Assembly (NCBI GenBank): GCA_032622095.1
Contig: CP136068.1
Span: 50,338,443-50,402,442, forward strand
Length of the DNA stretch: 64,000 nt
DNA from: Siphonodentalium dalli
Taxonomy: Eukaryota > Mollusca > Scaphopoda > Gadilida > Siphonodentaliidae
Direction: 5' to 3'
Positions 34,820 through 45,699 of the stretch are shown here, one piece after another. Positions within the stretch are counted from its first letter, which is position 1. Each line of letters begins with the position of its first letter. The notes beneath the pieces were generated by a model. It was not told the DNA's origin and did not search any database. It saw nothing but the letters and a program-made list of their open reading frames with translations. The position numbers and the translations under genes are program-made.

Positions 34820-35484
34820 GCCATTTTCAGGTGGTACATACCCAATGTTATCTGGTACTAGGAATTCATACGGCAATATAACCGGCATTCATGATTCAGC
34901 AAAAAGGCTGGTATGCAGATATTATAGCACAAAATTATACAAATTTTGAGTATTTTCCAGCCCAAACAGACCCAAGTGATATATTTTGATCTAATTCAGT
35001 CTGATACATCTTGATATGTTGATGTTTTGGATACTATTTCAGCAAATGTGAGAAAATTGTTAACTGGTATTCAGTATTCATGGGCGGTAGGGGGAAACAC
35101 CCTCATCAAGGCCAATCACAATTGAATAGACCAATCTGGATGGTGTCGCCCCCCCCCAAAAAAATACCAGTTAATGTAAACGGTTGAATCATGCGTACCA
35201 GTTACAAGTAAAAAAATATTGAATGAAAACTAATATTACACTAATAATATAGTTTTCATATACATGTATTTGCTGAAGTTGTATCCATAACTTCTACATA
35301 CCTATAGATAATAGACTGAATAACATCATAAATGTCATTTGGGCTGGAAAGTAGTAAAACAAATTATTTTTGTGCTAGAAAAGCTGCGAACCGGCCTCTT
35401 TGTTGAATCCTGAATACCGGTTAAACTGCGCAAATGAATCCTGACTACCAAATTAGCAGAGTGGTATGAATCCTGAGTATCTCC
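34820..35484. mobile_element. Long inverted-repeat element, ~150-bp arms
   Basis: The left arm (34820-34972) reads GGCCATTTTCAGGTGGTACA ... ACCGGCATTCATGATTCAGC ... ATAGCACAAAATTATAC ... TATTTTCCAGCCC. The right arm (35340-35484) is a diverged inverse of the same blocks. The interior holds inner copies of AACTGGTATTCAGTATTCAT and CCAGTTAATGTAAAC. This is an old foldback element. The short frame at 34722-34949 is part of the arm. Confidence 0.65.
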
Positions 35485-36314
35485 TGAAAATTGATTAAAT
35501 GTTCTCAATTTACTTCATTTACAAGTACCTGTACATGTACATGTAGCTGATTCACCTAACAATATTTGTTATATTTAAATTTGTGAGATCCAAGCGGAAA
35601 TCATTTGAGTGCTGTGCGTTAGTCCGAGAGTCTGATAACCTGGGTGTTTAATAGTCCCACTGTTTTGTTATTATAGAGTGTACATTGTCTCAAAATTTAT
35701 AATCTTCATGCCCAGTTCATAGCGAGGCAGTCTGGTCAGGTATAATTATAGACACCCATTTACACACAAAATATCTTCCCCAAAGCATCAGTACATGTAT
35801 GCATAAACTATCAATTGCATAAATATTGCATTAATTTGTGTACATTTTTATGGGCAATACATGTTATGTCTCATTTTGTATGAGGGTAATACTATTACCA
35901 TACATGTATATAACTGACTAAATTAATGTGTTGTAAAACAGAAATCGATTCTTTCAAACCCGGGTACCATGAATTGAACCGTATGACCATTGAACCCTCA
36001 AACTATTTAACTTCCTGACAATCGAACCCATCGAACTACCGAGTACTAGTAATGAACACTCTGAATAACGCACTGTGCATGATTGAGTTAATGGTTATGT
36101 GAACTCATGAATTGGTCCAAGTTATCTTTCTGCTTTAAATGTCATTCAAATTGTTCCAAAGGTTAGATTTGATTTTAAGCCACCAACTCGATGAATTATT
36201 CAGAAATTAATAGTATAGTATTCTTGGATGCATGATGCACAATCTCTATGGAATAAAGTCTCTATATATGACCCGCCATATCAAATCCAGTCGTAAGTCG
36301 GGATTTTTTTACCC
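35485..36314. other. Interval without a supported gene
   Basis: AT-rich, with several GTACATGTACATGT-type palindromic runs (35529-35545 and elsewhere). No frame longer than about 60 codons is worth reporting. Confidence 0.45.
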
Positions 36315-36386
36315 TGTGCCAATGCATTCTCTTATATATGCGAGTCGACCATAGGTCGCATCGCATATATAAGAGAATGCATTGGC
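36315..36386. mobile_element. Hairpin family copy (fourth), the most symmetric
   Basis: GTGCCAATGCATTCTCTTAT, ATATGCGA, a ten-base loop, then TCGCATATATAAGAGAATGC, ATTGGC. The stem is about 30 bp with almost no mismatches, the size of an animal miRNA precursor stem. In all copies the stem is conserved while the loop varies. Confidence 0.87.
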
Positions 36387-36739
36387 TTAACAATTTCATC
36401 CAAAACGCCAAATTGCAATGAAGGACTATACACATGTACCAGTACATGTAAATGTACCAAAAGGCCCCCATTTGCAATGAGAGGCCGCAAATAATCACAC
36501 AGTCTGTAACTGCATCAATTCTATGAACTAAACACACTATTAAGTGACATATAATGGTCTATAGATCCCCAAATATAACATATGATACATGTACATTGTA
36601 AGTTTGTAAGTGCTGGCACCGATAGTATAAGTAATTGCTTGCTTGCAGATGTAATGTAAGTTTTTCCAGGAATAACAATAAGTTGACAAACTTGGGATAC
36701 ATTTGTACAAATTCCATGTGAAATATATAACTTCATTGT

Positions 36740-36885
36740 TATACATGTACATGTATGCTGCAATCTAAAATATCTCAATGCTAACTATTTTCATCATTTG
36801 AACTCCCTTGGAAACTCAAATTGATGTAAATACAAGGTAGTTAGCACAGAGATATTTTAGATTGCAGCATACATGTACATGTATA
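36740..36885. repeat. Inverted repeat, ~44-bp arms
   Basis: ATACATGTACATGTATGCTG, CAATCTAAAATATCTC, AATGCTAACT face the inverse AGTTAGCAC, AGAGATATTTTAGATTG, CAGCATACATGTACATGTAT across a ~55-bp spacer. It is immediately followed by the next hairpin at 36899. Confidence 0.85.
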
Positions 36886-36898
36886 ATAATAAAGTTAA

Positions 36899-36963
36899 GA
36901 GAACTCCATCACATTACTTTCACGTGAAATTTTCATGTGAAAGAAATGTGATGGAGATCTCTT
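36899..36963. repeat. 65-bp hairpin
   Basis: AGAGAACTCCATCACATTAC, TTTCACGTGAAA then TTTCATGTGAAAG, AAATGTGATGGAGATCTCT. A nearly perfect stem with a tiny loop, probably the relic of a foldback element. Confidence 0.85.
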
Positions 36964-37010
36964 AACATTATTTTTAATTTCTGCAGAGTATGAGATCACC
37001 CTGTATGATT

Positions 37011-37100
37011 TAATGCACCTATTCACTATACTTCGACTTTGGGGGTAGAAACAACTTTATTCGAGTCGAGGAACCCACTCATCAATTCTCAAGAGTTTTC
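37011..37100 (+). mobile_element. Terminus of the CTCAATCCGATCAGA foldback family
   Basis: TTTGGGGGTAGAAACAACTT, TATTCGAGTCGAGGAACCCA and CTCATCAATTCTC match the terminal region of the elements at 42650 and 56558 (GGGGTAAAA..TTTGATTCGAGTC, GAGGAACCCACCCATCAAAG). The facing inverse is a short, diverged GATAGGTGGGTTCTTGACTG at about 37434-37490. So 37011-37490 may be one degenerate element. Confidence 0.55.
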
Positions 37101-37280
37101 TAAAACACTCTTTATGATAGGAAATTATTTTTTCAATAAATGACCAAAAAAAATATTACCAGAAACTAAATTTACAATATCTTATTTAATTATTATATAG
37201 CTGACATGTGGATACATTGAAATTGGGTATGCGGTACTTGCAGGTATTCTTGATTTAGTAATCATGTTTTATTTATAGAC

Positions 37281-37434
37281 AATTAGGTTATAACACCATG
37301 ATGATCACACTTGAAGAATGTTTTGTTTATATAAATTGTGATGACAAGCGTTGGGGAATTCCAGTTAGAACCAGGCATCACTTAATATATGGAAATCAAC
37401 TTGGAGAAAAATATATATTTAATGACTGCATTGA
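37281..37434 (+). CDS. Possible exon, unrecognised
   Basis: TTTTATTTATAG precedes an open frame (offset one base) reading QLGYNTMMITLEECFVYINC and then DDKRWGIPVRTRHHLIYGNQ. A donor-like ATAG|GTGGGT ends it near 37434. The composition looks protein-like rather than repeat-like, but it lies between two inverted termini of a foldback family, so it may be cargo in a transposon. I recognise no family and found no compatible neighbouring exon. Confidence 0.25.
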
Positions 37435-37485
37435 GATAGGTGGGTTCTTGACTGAAATGAAACATGGTTCACCCCCATAGCTGAA

Positions 37486-37690
37486 GGAATACTAAAAGAC
37501 AGGGCACCTATTTCTTTGGCTTGGGAGGTAAAACATATTTGATTCAAGTCGAGGAACCCATCAAAGCTCATAGTGATCAGATATCGATATTTGAAGTTTG
37601 TTAGTTTCTCGAGATGTGGCCCAGAAAACACGGGGTCAAACAGACAAATTGCGGATGAAGATGGATAACTCAAAAATCAAGTGGTCCATG
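37486..37690 (+). mobile_element. Solo arm of the CTCAATCCGATCAGA foldback family
   Basis: CACCTATTTCTTTGGCTTGG, GAGGTAAAACATATTTGATT, AAGTCGAGGAACCCATCAAA, TGATCAGATATCGATATTTG, AAGTTTGTTAGTTTCTCGAG, ATGTGGCCCAGAAAACACG. The blocks follow in the same order as in the elements at 42650-43306 and 56558-57003. No inverse partner is visible downstream. Confidence 0.75.
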
Positions 37691-38947
37691 TGATCAACCA
37701 GTCAATTATACCGCGGCTGACCACGCGTGGTACCACCTTGCATTAGCAGTTGGGCCGCATTCTCCATGCGGTCAGTGACCAATTTTGAATGTTGAATATA
37801 CCCGAAACAATTTAATTGAAATAATGTGTTGTGTTAGTGTACGGTTGTTGTTGAAAATAAAGATACCCACTAACGGTGTGGATTTGGTATCAATTGAAAT
37901 GTTGGTGATTAGAAATTGCACCGGATGTCGAAAGCTCACTGTCACATGTTTCGAAATTTCTAGATCAAACTTATATTTTCCTATATAAATACCAAATTTA
38001 ATATGGTGAGATATGACAAATTGTTTGCCATTGTGCTTATACATGTAAATGACTTCTCTGTTTTGTGACAACAATTCCACCCAGTGACTTTATGCAGCCT
38101 GTATGTTTTAGGACAGATTTGGATATTTTGATTGCCATTGGATCATAATGATTGCAGTGCTCATGATAACATTAATAGGCTGCACATGTACATGTATGGC
38201 AGTCATGAGAAAAATTAATGCAGTGTCCGGCGGTTGCAAGAAGATAATATGGCGGTAATTTACTTGGTTACAGATATTAAAAACATATTACTACATATTT
38301 AATACCAGCAGATATCGTATACTAGTATCAACTAAGGCTGTAACAATTTATCTTGAATCCATGCATTGTATTGCTATATGCTATCAAACCATGGTATAAA
38401 TGACAGCGGTTGATCAATTGGTTGTGGACTGCGGTATTACATACTGGTGGTCAACCTCGATAAGGCGGGTCGATTAATTAGGGCATAGCTGAATCGATTG
38501 GAAAGAGAATATACAGGTAGCTATCCGACTAAATGGATAATATTTTTCCGCCTAAGCATGCAGGCCTCCATTACAGAGAAATATACAAACATACTGTTAG
38601 CATGATCATATTCTGATCAGGTAAGATAGAAATTTTCCCAAATAAAATGAATAAATTAAGTTCTCTAAGAGCCTGTAATTATAATTGCTTAAAGATGCCC
38701 ATTTCGATTTGAAACTGTAAATCTACTGTAATAGTTCAGGTTTTCCAAACTGAATATATTTATTCAAATAAAATTGTTTTGCCGCCTCTCTGGTTGACAA
38801 GGATGCCTCTGTGGCTAAAGCGATGCTTTATTCGAGAGGAGAGGTTCCTATGTTTATGTAGAATAGAACGAGAATGAACAGATATGCATGCCAAATAATG
38901 CATTTATGCTGTAATGTGGTTAAGGACTGACAGCATATACAATTATA
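37691..38947. other. Interval without a supported gene
   Basis: Overlapping frames at 37772-38080 on both strands carry no recognisable motif. Near 38803-38830 TGCCTCTGTGGCTAAAGCGA resembles the A-box half of a tRNA-derived SINE, but no good B box follows. Confidence 0.4.
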
Positions 38948-39344
38948 CATGTATGTAGTGTTGAAACGAATAGGGTGTTTCGTATATAGTTGACTAATCG
39001 ACAGTCAAAAATCTAATCAAAGTCGACTAATCGACAACCCCCATTTCCATGGAAAACTTCCAATTTACTATGTCGCTATTGAGTACTGTAAAATAAATGC
39101 GAGATAACTGCAGTTCCCATTTTTCGTGGGTATTACGATCGGAAGACGGAAACCGGTACTAGTGACTATAGTGACAGAGAATACGCAATAGAGATTTTGG
39201 TATAATTATTGTATTCAATTAAACTGATGTGACGCGACACAAATTGAGCGAACATCAAAGGATTCGAGGCGCGGCTGCCGATATGGTTATTAGCTCAACT
39301 TTACTTTGTAAAGTTTGAGCTATTGCCATGGCTTTGTCGTCCGT

Positions 39345-39400
39345 CGTCCGTGTGTGCGTGTGTGCGTGTGAGGGTGTGTGCGTGTGTGCGTGTGTGCGTA
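39345..39400 (+). repeat. GTGTGCGTGT microsatellite
   Basis: GTCCGTCGTCCGTGTGTGCG is followed by TGTGTGCGTGTGAGGGTGTG and more of the same. It gives Cys/Val-rich and His/Thr-rich frames on the two strands that are not genes. Confidence 0.9.
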
Positions 39401-39439
39401 AGGCGTCAACAATACAGGCTACAGGTCGTACCTTTGATC

Positions 39440-41640
39440 GGATCATTATGAAATTTGTCATAGCTGTTGACATCAACATTTGTACCGGAATAATTAATTT
39501 TGGGGTCATTCGGAAAAAAACATGGCCGCCAGTGGCCATCTTAGATTTCAAAATTCAATCCATTAGCACGGGCTACAGGCCGTACTGTTCATCTGATCGT
39601 CATGAAATTTGTCATGGATGTTAATATTGACATGTCATGTCATTTTGACGTTATTCGGCCCAAAAACATGGCCGCCAGCAGCCATCTTGGATTTTACTCT
39701 TTGTATGACTAAATCCTTTAGCACGGGCTACAGGTCGTACCTTTAGTCTGATAATCATGAAATTTGTCATGGCTGTTGAAATTGGAATGTAGATGGGAAC
39801 GAGTCATTTTGGGGTCATTCAGACAAAAAAAATGGCCGCCAGTGACCATCTTTGTTTTCAAAATTCAATCCATTAGCACGGACCACAGGTCGTATTGTCT
39901 GTCTGATCATCATGAAATTTGTCATGGATGTTAATATTGACATGTAGATGGGAACGAGTCATTTTGGGGTCATTCTGCCCAAAAACATGGCCGCCAGCAG
40001 CCATCTTGGATTTTACTCTTTGTATGACTAAATCCTTTAGCACGGGCTACAGGTCGTACCTTTAGTCTGATCATCATAAAATTTGTTATGGATGTTAACA
40101 ATGACATGTAGATTGGAACGAGTCATTTTGGGGTCATTCGGCCCAAAAACATGGCCGCCAGCAGCCGTCTTGGATTTTACTCTTTGCATGACTAAATCCT
40201 TTAGCACGGGCTACAGGTCGTACTTATGGTCCGATCATCATAAAATTTGTCATGGCTGTTGAAATTGGAATGTAGATGGGAACGAGTCATTTTGGAGTCA
40301 TTCGGACAAAAAACATGGCCGCCAGTGGCCATCTTGCATTTCAAAATTCAATCCATTAGCACGGGCTACAGGTCGTACTGTTTGTCTGATCGTCATGAAA
40401 TTTGTCATGGATGTTAATATTGACATGTAGATGGGAAGCAGTAATTTTGGGGTCATTTGGCCCAAAAACATGGCCGCCAGCAGCCATCTTGGATTTTACT
40501 CTTTGTATGACTAAATTCTTTAGCACGGGATACAGATCGTACTTTTAGTCTGATCATCATAAAATTTGTCAAGAATGTTAAAAATTACATGTAGATGAGA
40601 ACGAGTCATTTTGGGGTCATTCGGCCAAAAAACATGGCCGCCAGCAGTCATCTTTGATTTTACTCTTTGTATGACTAAATCCTTTAGCACGGGCTACAGG
40701 TCGTACCTTTAGTCCGATCATCATAAAATTAGTCATGGATGTTAACAATGACATGTAGATGGGAACGAGTCATTTTTGGGTTATTCGGGCAAAAAACATG
40801 GCCCACAGCAGCCATCTTGGATTTTACTCTTTGTATGACTAAATCCTTTAGCACGGGCTACAGGTCGTACCTTTAGACTAAAAATCATGAAATTTGTCAT
40901 CGCTGTTGAAATTGGAATGTAGATGGGAATAAGTCATTTTGGGGACATTCGGACAAAAAACATGGCCGCCAGTGGCCATCTTTATTTTCAAAATTCAATC
41001 CATTAGCACGGGCCACAGGTCGCATTATTCGTCTGATCATCATGAAATTTGTCATGGATGTTAATATTGACATGTAGATGGGAACGAGTCATTTTGGGGT
41101 CATTCGGCCCAAAAACATGGCCGCCAGCAGCCATCTTGGATTTTACTCTTTGCATGACTAAATCCTTTAGCACGGGCTACAGGTCGTACCTTTGGCCTGA
41201 TCATCATAAAATTTGTCATGGCTGTTGAAATTGGAATGTAGATGGGAACGAGTCATTTTGGGGTCATTCGGACAGAAAACATGGCCGCCAGTGGCCATCT
41301 TGCATTTCAAAATTCAATCCATTAGCACGGGCTACAGGTCGTACTGTTTGTCTGATCGTCATGAAATTTGTCATGGATGTTAGTATTGACATGTAGATGG
41401 GAACGAGTAATTTTGGGGTCATTTGGCCCAAAAACATGGGCGCCAGTAGCCATCTTGGATTTTAATCTTTGTATGACTAAATTCTTTAGCACGGGCTGCA
41501 GGTCGTACCTTTAGTCTGATCATCATAAAATTTGGCATGGATGTTAACGATGACATGTAGATATGAACGACTCATTTTGGGGTCATTCGGCCGAAAACAT
41601 GGCCGCAGCAGCCATCTTGGATTTTACTTTTCTCTTCATG
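39440..41640 (+). repeat. ~14 copies of a ~160-bp tandem module
   Basis: The module reads CATTAGCACGGGCTACAGGT, CGTACCTTTAGTCTGATCAT, CATGAAATTTGTCATGG, a GTTAATATTGACATGTAGAT block, GGGAACGAGTCATTTTGGGG, TCATTCGGCC, AAAAACATGGCCGCCAGCAG, CCATCTTGG. The GGCCGCCAG core is near 39522, 39670, 39833, 39990, 40155, 40319, 40475, 40640, 40800, 40966, 41121, 41284, 41440 and 41602. Units alternate between two subtypes (TTTTACTCTTTGTATGACTA versus TTTCAAAATTCAATC after the core), suggesting higher-order growth. One lone module is inside the 8932-9562 element. Confidence 0.92.
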
Positions 41641-42033
41641 TCTGTTAACTAGTATTAGACATTCAACTTTCCACATTCCTAATCGCTCCATTGACTGTAA
41701 TACATTAAATTATTCCCTTTCCAAGTTGAGCTACAGTGTCATTGACACTTTCATATTTGATCGACCATCACACAACGATGTTCATTAGCGACATTGCCCA
41801 TATCATAACTGGCATTTGTGTATGTGATTCTGCTAAATAGCGTGGCATTTGTTTTAAATTTGAACACTATCCTTGCCAGTGTTGGTATATTGTATTGTAT
41901 CATTGTTCCCTTAAAACATAGCGCATGCTGAGATTAATATATTGAATGCAACTAATTGACTTGGGATTCTGGAGTCTACTTTGGTGAACAATTCGTCGAC
42001 TATTCAACAAATCGTTTCAACACTGCATATATG

Positions 42034-42645
42034 ATCCCCCAAGTCCCGACAGAAGAAATAAGTTAAAATAACATATACTAGTAAGAAAGTAAAATAGGCA
42101 TCTATGTGAATGTTTACATCTACTGCGCACTTGGAAGTCCCATTTCTATGTATGCAACATGTAACTAGTACGATAAATATCAACTTTATTCTTATTACAG
42201 CACAGCTGTAATTTTTTTAAGCGTTCTCAGAGGAATATGTTTTAAGATGTGTTCAGACGAGTCTGTTGCGTAGGTCCGTATGTTGTGTTGATCCATCTGT
42301 TGTCTGCATTAAGGCGTTAAGCACACAGCGGCGTACGTTGCGTTATAACGCAGAGCTTTCAATTAATAATTGGAGCTAATAAGTTCGAAATTGGAATAAA
42401 TGCAATATTGCATTCAAATCAATCTACAGGTATCTGTAATAAACTTTTTGCACAATAATGTCAAACATGTCAAATCCAAATAACTAAAACTAGATACTGC
42501 CATGAATACAATTTGATTTTCATTTGCTTCGAAGACAGCCACCGTCTTTTATCGATTGAAAACAAGAAACGTCATGACGAGTAACATATAAGGTATGCGT
42601 TAAGCTTTAAGTTGCATTGAAAATAGAATCTCTCCATTGTGTGAG
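42034..42645. other. Interval without a supported gene
   Basis: AT-rich sequence with no domain, splice pair or repeat terminus noted. Confidence 0.45.
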
Positions 42646-42649
42646 TTAA

Positions 42650-43306
42650 AGGTACTCAATCCGATCAGATGCTCCTACATTTAAATTACTACCGGTATTT
42701 CTCTGGCTTCGGGGTAAAACATATCTGATTCGAGTCGAGGAACCCACCCATCAAAGCTCCGAGTGATCAGATATAGATTTTTGAAGTTTGTTATTTAACG
42801 AGATCTGCAGTAACAAGTGGCCCAGAAACACTTGGTCAAACGGACGGTCTTGCTGATTAAGATTGATAACTCTAAAATAAAGTGGTAATAATAACCACTT
42901 GATTTTAGAGTTATCCATCTTCCACAAGACCGTCCATTTGACCACATGTTTCTGGGCCACTTATTACTGCAGATTTCGAGAAATAACAAACCTCAAAAAT
43001 CAATATCTGATCACTCTAGCTCTTTCCATCAATGTATCACATTATTATAATCAATAAATTTGAAAAATGATCAAGGAAATAATTATGGGTTGATACAAAA
43101 ATCGGACTTGGCACTGAAAGGGTTAATAATGATACAATGATAGCTTTCTAAATGACATTAACTTGAACACTCCATCACTTCATAACAATATTTAGACCAA
43201 TTCAATGAGCTTTGATGGGTGGGTTCCTTGACTCGAATCAAATATTTTTTACCCCAGAAGCCAAAGAAATAGTAATTTAGGAGCGTCTGATCGGATTGAG
43301 TACCCT
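42650..43306. mobile_element. Foldback element, CTCAATCCGATCAGA family, full copy
   Basis: Ends are AGGTACTCAATCCGATCAGA and the inverse of AGGGTACTCAATCCGATCAG, each with TTAA just outside (42646-42649, 43307-43310). TTAA flanks suggest piggyBac-like targeting, though the termini do not start with the usual CCC. Long arms hold TTCGAGTCGAGGAACCCACC and a nested second palindrome centred at 42885 (TAACTCTAAAATAAAGTGG facing CCACTTGATTTTAGAGTTA). No transposase. Relatives are at 37011, 37486 and 56558. Confidence 0.8.
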
Positions 43307-43481
43307 TTAACGGACGCACCGCAGGTGTCTGAACGCATCAATTGGTGTTATTGTCTGCAGTCAAATTTCAACACAATGCACACAACGGACTCATATGAAC
43401 GCTACTCTATGCTCATTTGGAATTTCATTTGGGTGTTATTTAATTCTGTTTATCTTGGGTAATTACGATTGCTCCACTGTT

Positions 43482-43723
43482 AAATATGCCCTATCACTAA
43501 CTCGCGGCCATTTTGGTTCCACCAGGTCCGGTTCCGTGGTTTTACTTAACTGTCCATATATGGAAGTCATGAATAATTCAAAAGCTCCATATATGGAAAT
43601 GCTACTCCAAAACTTTGACATGTAGCACTGAAACCACGGAACCGGGGCTGGATGAATCTATGACACCACGGAACCGGACCTGGTGGATGCAAAATGGCCG
43701 CGAGATAGTGATAGGGCATATTT
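43482..43723. mobile_element. 242-bp foldback MITE with ~60-bp near-identical arms
   Basis: The left arm AAATATGCCCTATCACTAAC, TCGCGGCCATTTTGG, CCACCAGGTCCGGTTCCGTG is matched by the right arm inverse with only a few changes. The middle contains a nested CATATATGGAAGTCATG / CTCCATATATGGAAATG pair and an extra inner GAAACCACGGAACCGG. The high arm identity indicates a young copy. The frame at 43395-43625 runs through one arm and is not a gene. Confidence 0.85.
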
Positions 43724-44029
43724 GGACACATTTGATGTCATTTCTTGTCCAGCGAAAAGCCGAACACAACCAATCACAAATCACAAATAACTGAAATAAG
43801 AGGAAATACAACAAATCGTCAGTGGGCTTCTAAAAGGTCGTACCTGCCATTCTGGAGCGAAACTTTTTATTGCATTTTCGTAATCTACGGGTTCGATTAC
43901 ACAAGTTCCTGAGATAACTTGTCAATATTTCAAGTATAAATGCCATTTTCTTAATGTTTTTTAGGGAAATTTGTGTTATAAAATGTCGTATCTGGGTTCT
44001 CCACGAAAAATATTTGTTAATTATGAATC
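43724..44029. other. Spacer without a supported gene
   Basis: Short AT-rich interval between a MITE and the 122-bp array elements. I see nothing to report in it. Confidence 0.45.
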
Positions 44030-44906
44030 TCATATATATTTTGAAGACCTCTGTTTGTCTGTCTGTCTGTCTGTATGTTTGTCTGTCATTTATACAAATC
44101 TACGATTCTCGACCGATCGGGACGAAACTTGGTACGTGTGTGTAGTTTGACCAGGCGGTCGTCGTTGTCGTATTGGCGAGCCAGTGCGACGCCCGTGCAG
44201 CGCATGCGCAGACGTGATATCGGAAACGGGTGGAGCTATCGACTTGAAATTTGGTATGTGAATGTACCTTGTCCCAGATACGAATTTTATCGGGTCGCCG
44301 AGCCCGTGCGACGCCAGCTTCGCGCATGCGCAAACGAGATCTCGGAAACGGGTGGAGCTATCGACTTGAAATTTGGTATGTGAATGTATCTTGCCCCGGA
44401 TACGAATTTCATCGGGTCGCCGAGCCCGTGCGGCACCAGCTTCGCGCATGCGCAGACCAGATCTCGGAAACGGGTGGAGCTATCGACTTGAAATTTGGTA
44501 TGTGAATGTATCTTGCCCCGGATACGAATTTTATCGGGTCACCGAGTCTGTGCGACGCCAGCTTCGCGCATGCGCAGACGAGATCTCGGAAACGGGTGGA
44601 GCTATCGACTTGAAATTTGGTATGTGAATGTATCTTGCCCCGGATACGAATTTTATCGGGTCGCCGAGCCCGTGCGACGCCAGCTACGCGCATGCGCAAA
44701 CGAGATCTCGGAAACGGGTGGAGCTATCGACTTGAAATTTGGTATGTGAATGTATCTTTCCCCGGATAATAAATTTTATCGGGTCGCCGAGCCCGTGTGA
44801 CGACAGCTTCGCGCATGCGCAGACCAGATCTCGGAAACGGGTAGAGCTATCGACTTGAAATTTTGTTTTTGAATTGCCCGGACAACGACGGGCTCATCGG
44901 CTAGTC
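44030..44906 (+). mobile_element. Repeat element with 122-bp tandem interior, copy A
   Basis: The leader (TTTTGAAGACCTCTGTTTGT, CTGTCTGTCTGT, TACGATTCTCGACCGATCGG, GACGAAACTTGGTACG) is followed by about five 122-bp units: CGGAAACGGGTGGAGCTATC, GACTTGAAATTTGGTATGTG, CCCCGGATACGAATTTTATC, GGGTCGCCGAGCCCGTGCGA, CGCCAGCTTCGCGCATGCGC. A tail TTGCCCGGACAACGACGGGC, TCATCGGCTAG closes it. Because 122 is not a multiple of three, each frame is broken by phase, giving the series of 84-codon frames spaced 122 bp apart. They are not proteins. The 8-mer TCATATAT flanks the copy. Confidence 0.85.
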
Positions 44907-45530
44907 TCATATATATTTTTGAAGACCTCTGTTTGTCTGTCTGTATGTATGTTTGTCTGTCATTTATACAAATCTACGATTCTCGACCGATCGGGACGAA
45001 ACTTGGTACGTGTGTGTAGTTTGACCAGGCGGTGGACATTGTCGTATTGGCGAGCCCGTGCGGCGCCCGCTTCGCGCATGCGCAGACGAGATCTCGGAAA
45101 CGGGTGGAGCTATCGACTTGAAATTTGGTATGCCCCGGATACGAATTTTATCGGGTCACCGAGTCCGTGCGACGCCAGCTTCGCGCATGCGCAGACGAGA
45201 TCTCGGAAACCGGTGGAGCTATCGACTAGAAATTTGCTATGTGAATGTATCTTGCCCCGGATACGAATTTTATCGGGTCGCCGAGCCCGTGCGACGCCAG
45301 CTTCGCGCATGCGCAGACGAGATCTCGGAAACGGGTGGAGATATCGACTTGAAATTTGGTATGTGAATGTATCTTGCCCCGGATACGAATATTATCGGGT
45401 GGCCGAGCCCGTGTGACGCCAGCTTCGCGCATGCGCAGACCAGATCTCGGAAACGGGTAGAGCTATCGACTTGAAATTTGGTTTTTGAATTGCCCGGACA
45501 ACGTCGGGCTCATCGGTTAGTGTCATATAT
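44907..45530 (+). mobile_element. Repeat element with 122-bp tandem interior, copy B
   Basis: It has the same leader and tail as copy A but only about three and a half 122-bp units, one with an internal deletion (after GAAATTTGGTATG near 45130). TCATATAT lies before copy A (44030), between the copies (44907) and after copy B (45523). The array therefore grew by whole-element duplication or two insertions at one target. The frames at 44874-45432 are by-products. Confidence 0.83.
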
Positions 45531-45699
45531 TTTATATTCAAAACCATTCCTGAAAGGATAATTCTGATGGGATTGTTTTGAAAAGGAATGGCCTGATGGC
45601 GTATCCTCCTTATCCTGAGTGACAAGAGACTAACGAAGACGTGACAACCATCAAATTTAAAATGTTGTATAGGCAAGATTTCTATTTTTACTTCTCAAG

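Larger units (their letters stand above)
38956..42025. mobile_element. 3.07-kb non-autonomous hAT-like element carrying a tandem array
   Basis: The left end reads TAGTGTTGAAACGA and the right end is the inverse of CAGTGTTGAAACGA. Just inside both ends are GTCGAC / GACTAATCGAC motifs. The 8-mers outside are CATGTATG (38948-38955) and CATATATG (42026-42033), identical at seven of eight positions, as expected for an aged hAT duplication. No transposase frame is present. The interior is largely the ~160-bp array at 39440-41640, preceded by a TAAAGTTTGAGCTATTGCC / GTCCGTCGTCCGTGTGTGCG segment. So the satellite-like array appears to be cargo or expanded content of this element. Confidence 0.75.

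Noticed and set aside
44251-45416. Series of 84-180-codon frames with CRMR/SYRLEIWY repeats
   Set aside because: They repeat at exactly 122 bp and overlap in different phases on both strands. 122 is not divisible by three, so no continuous protein repeat exists.
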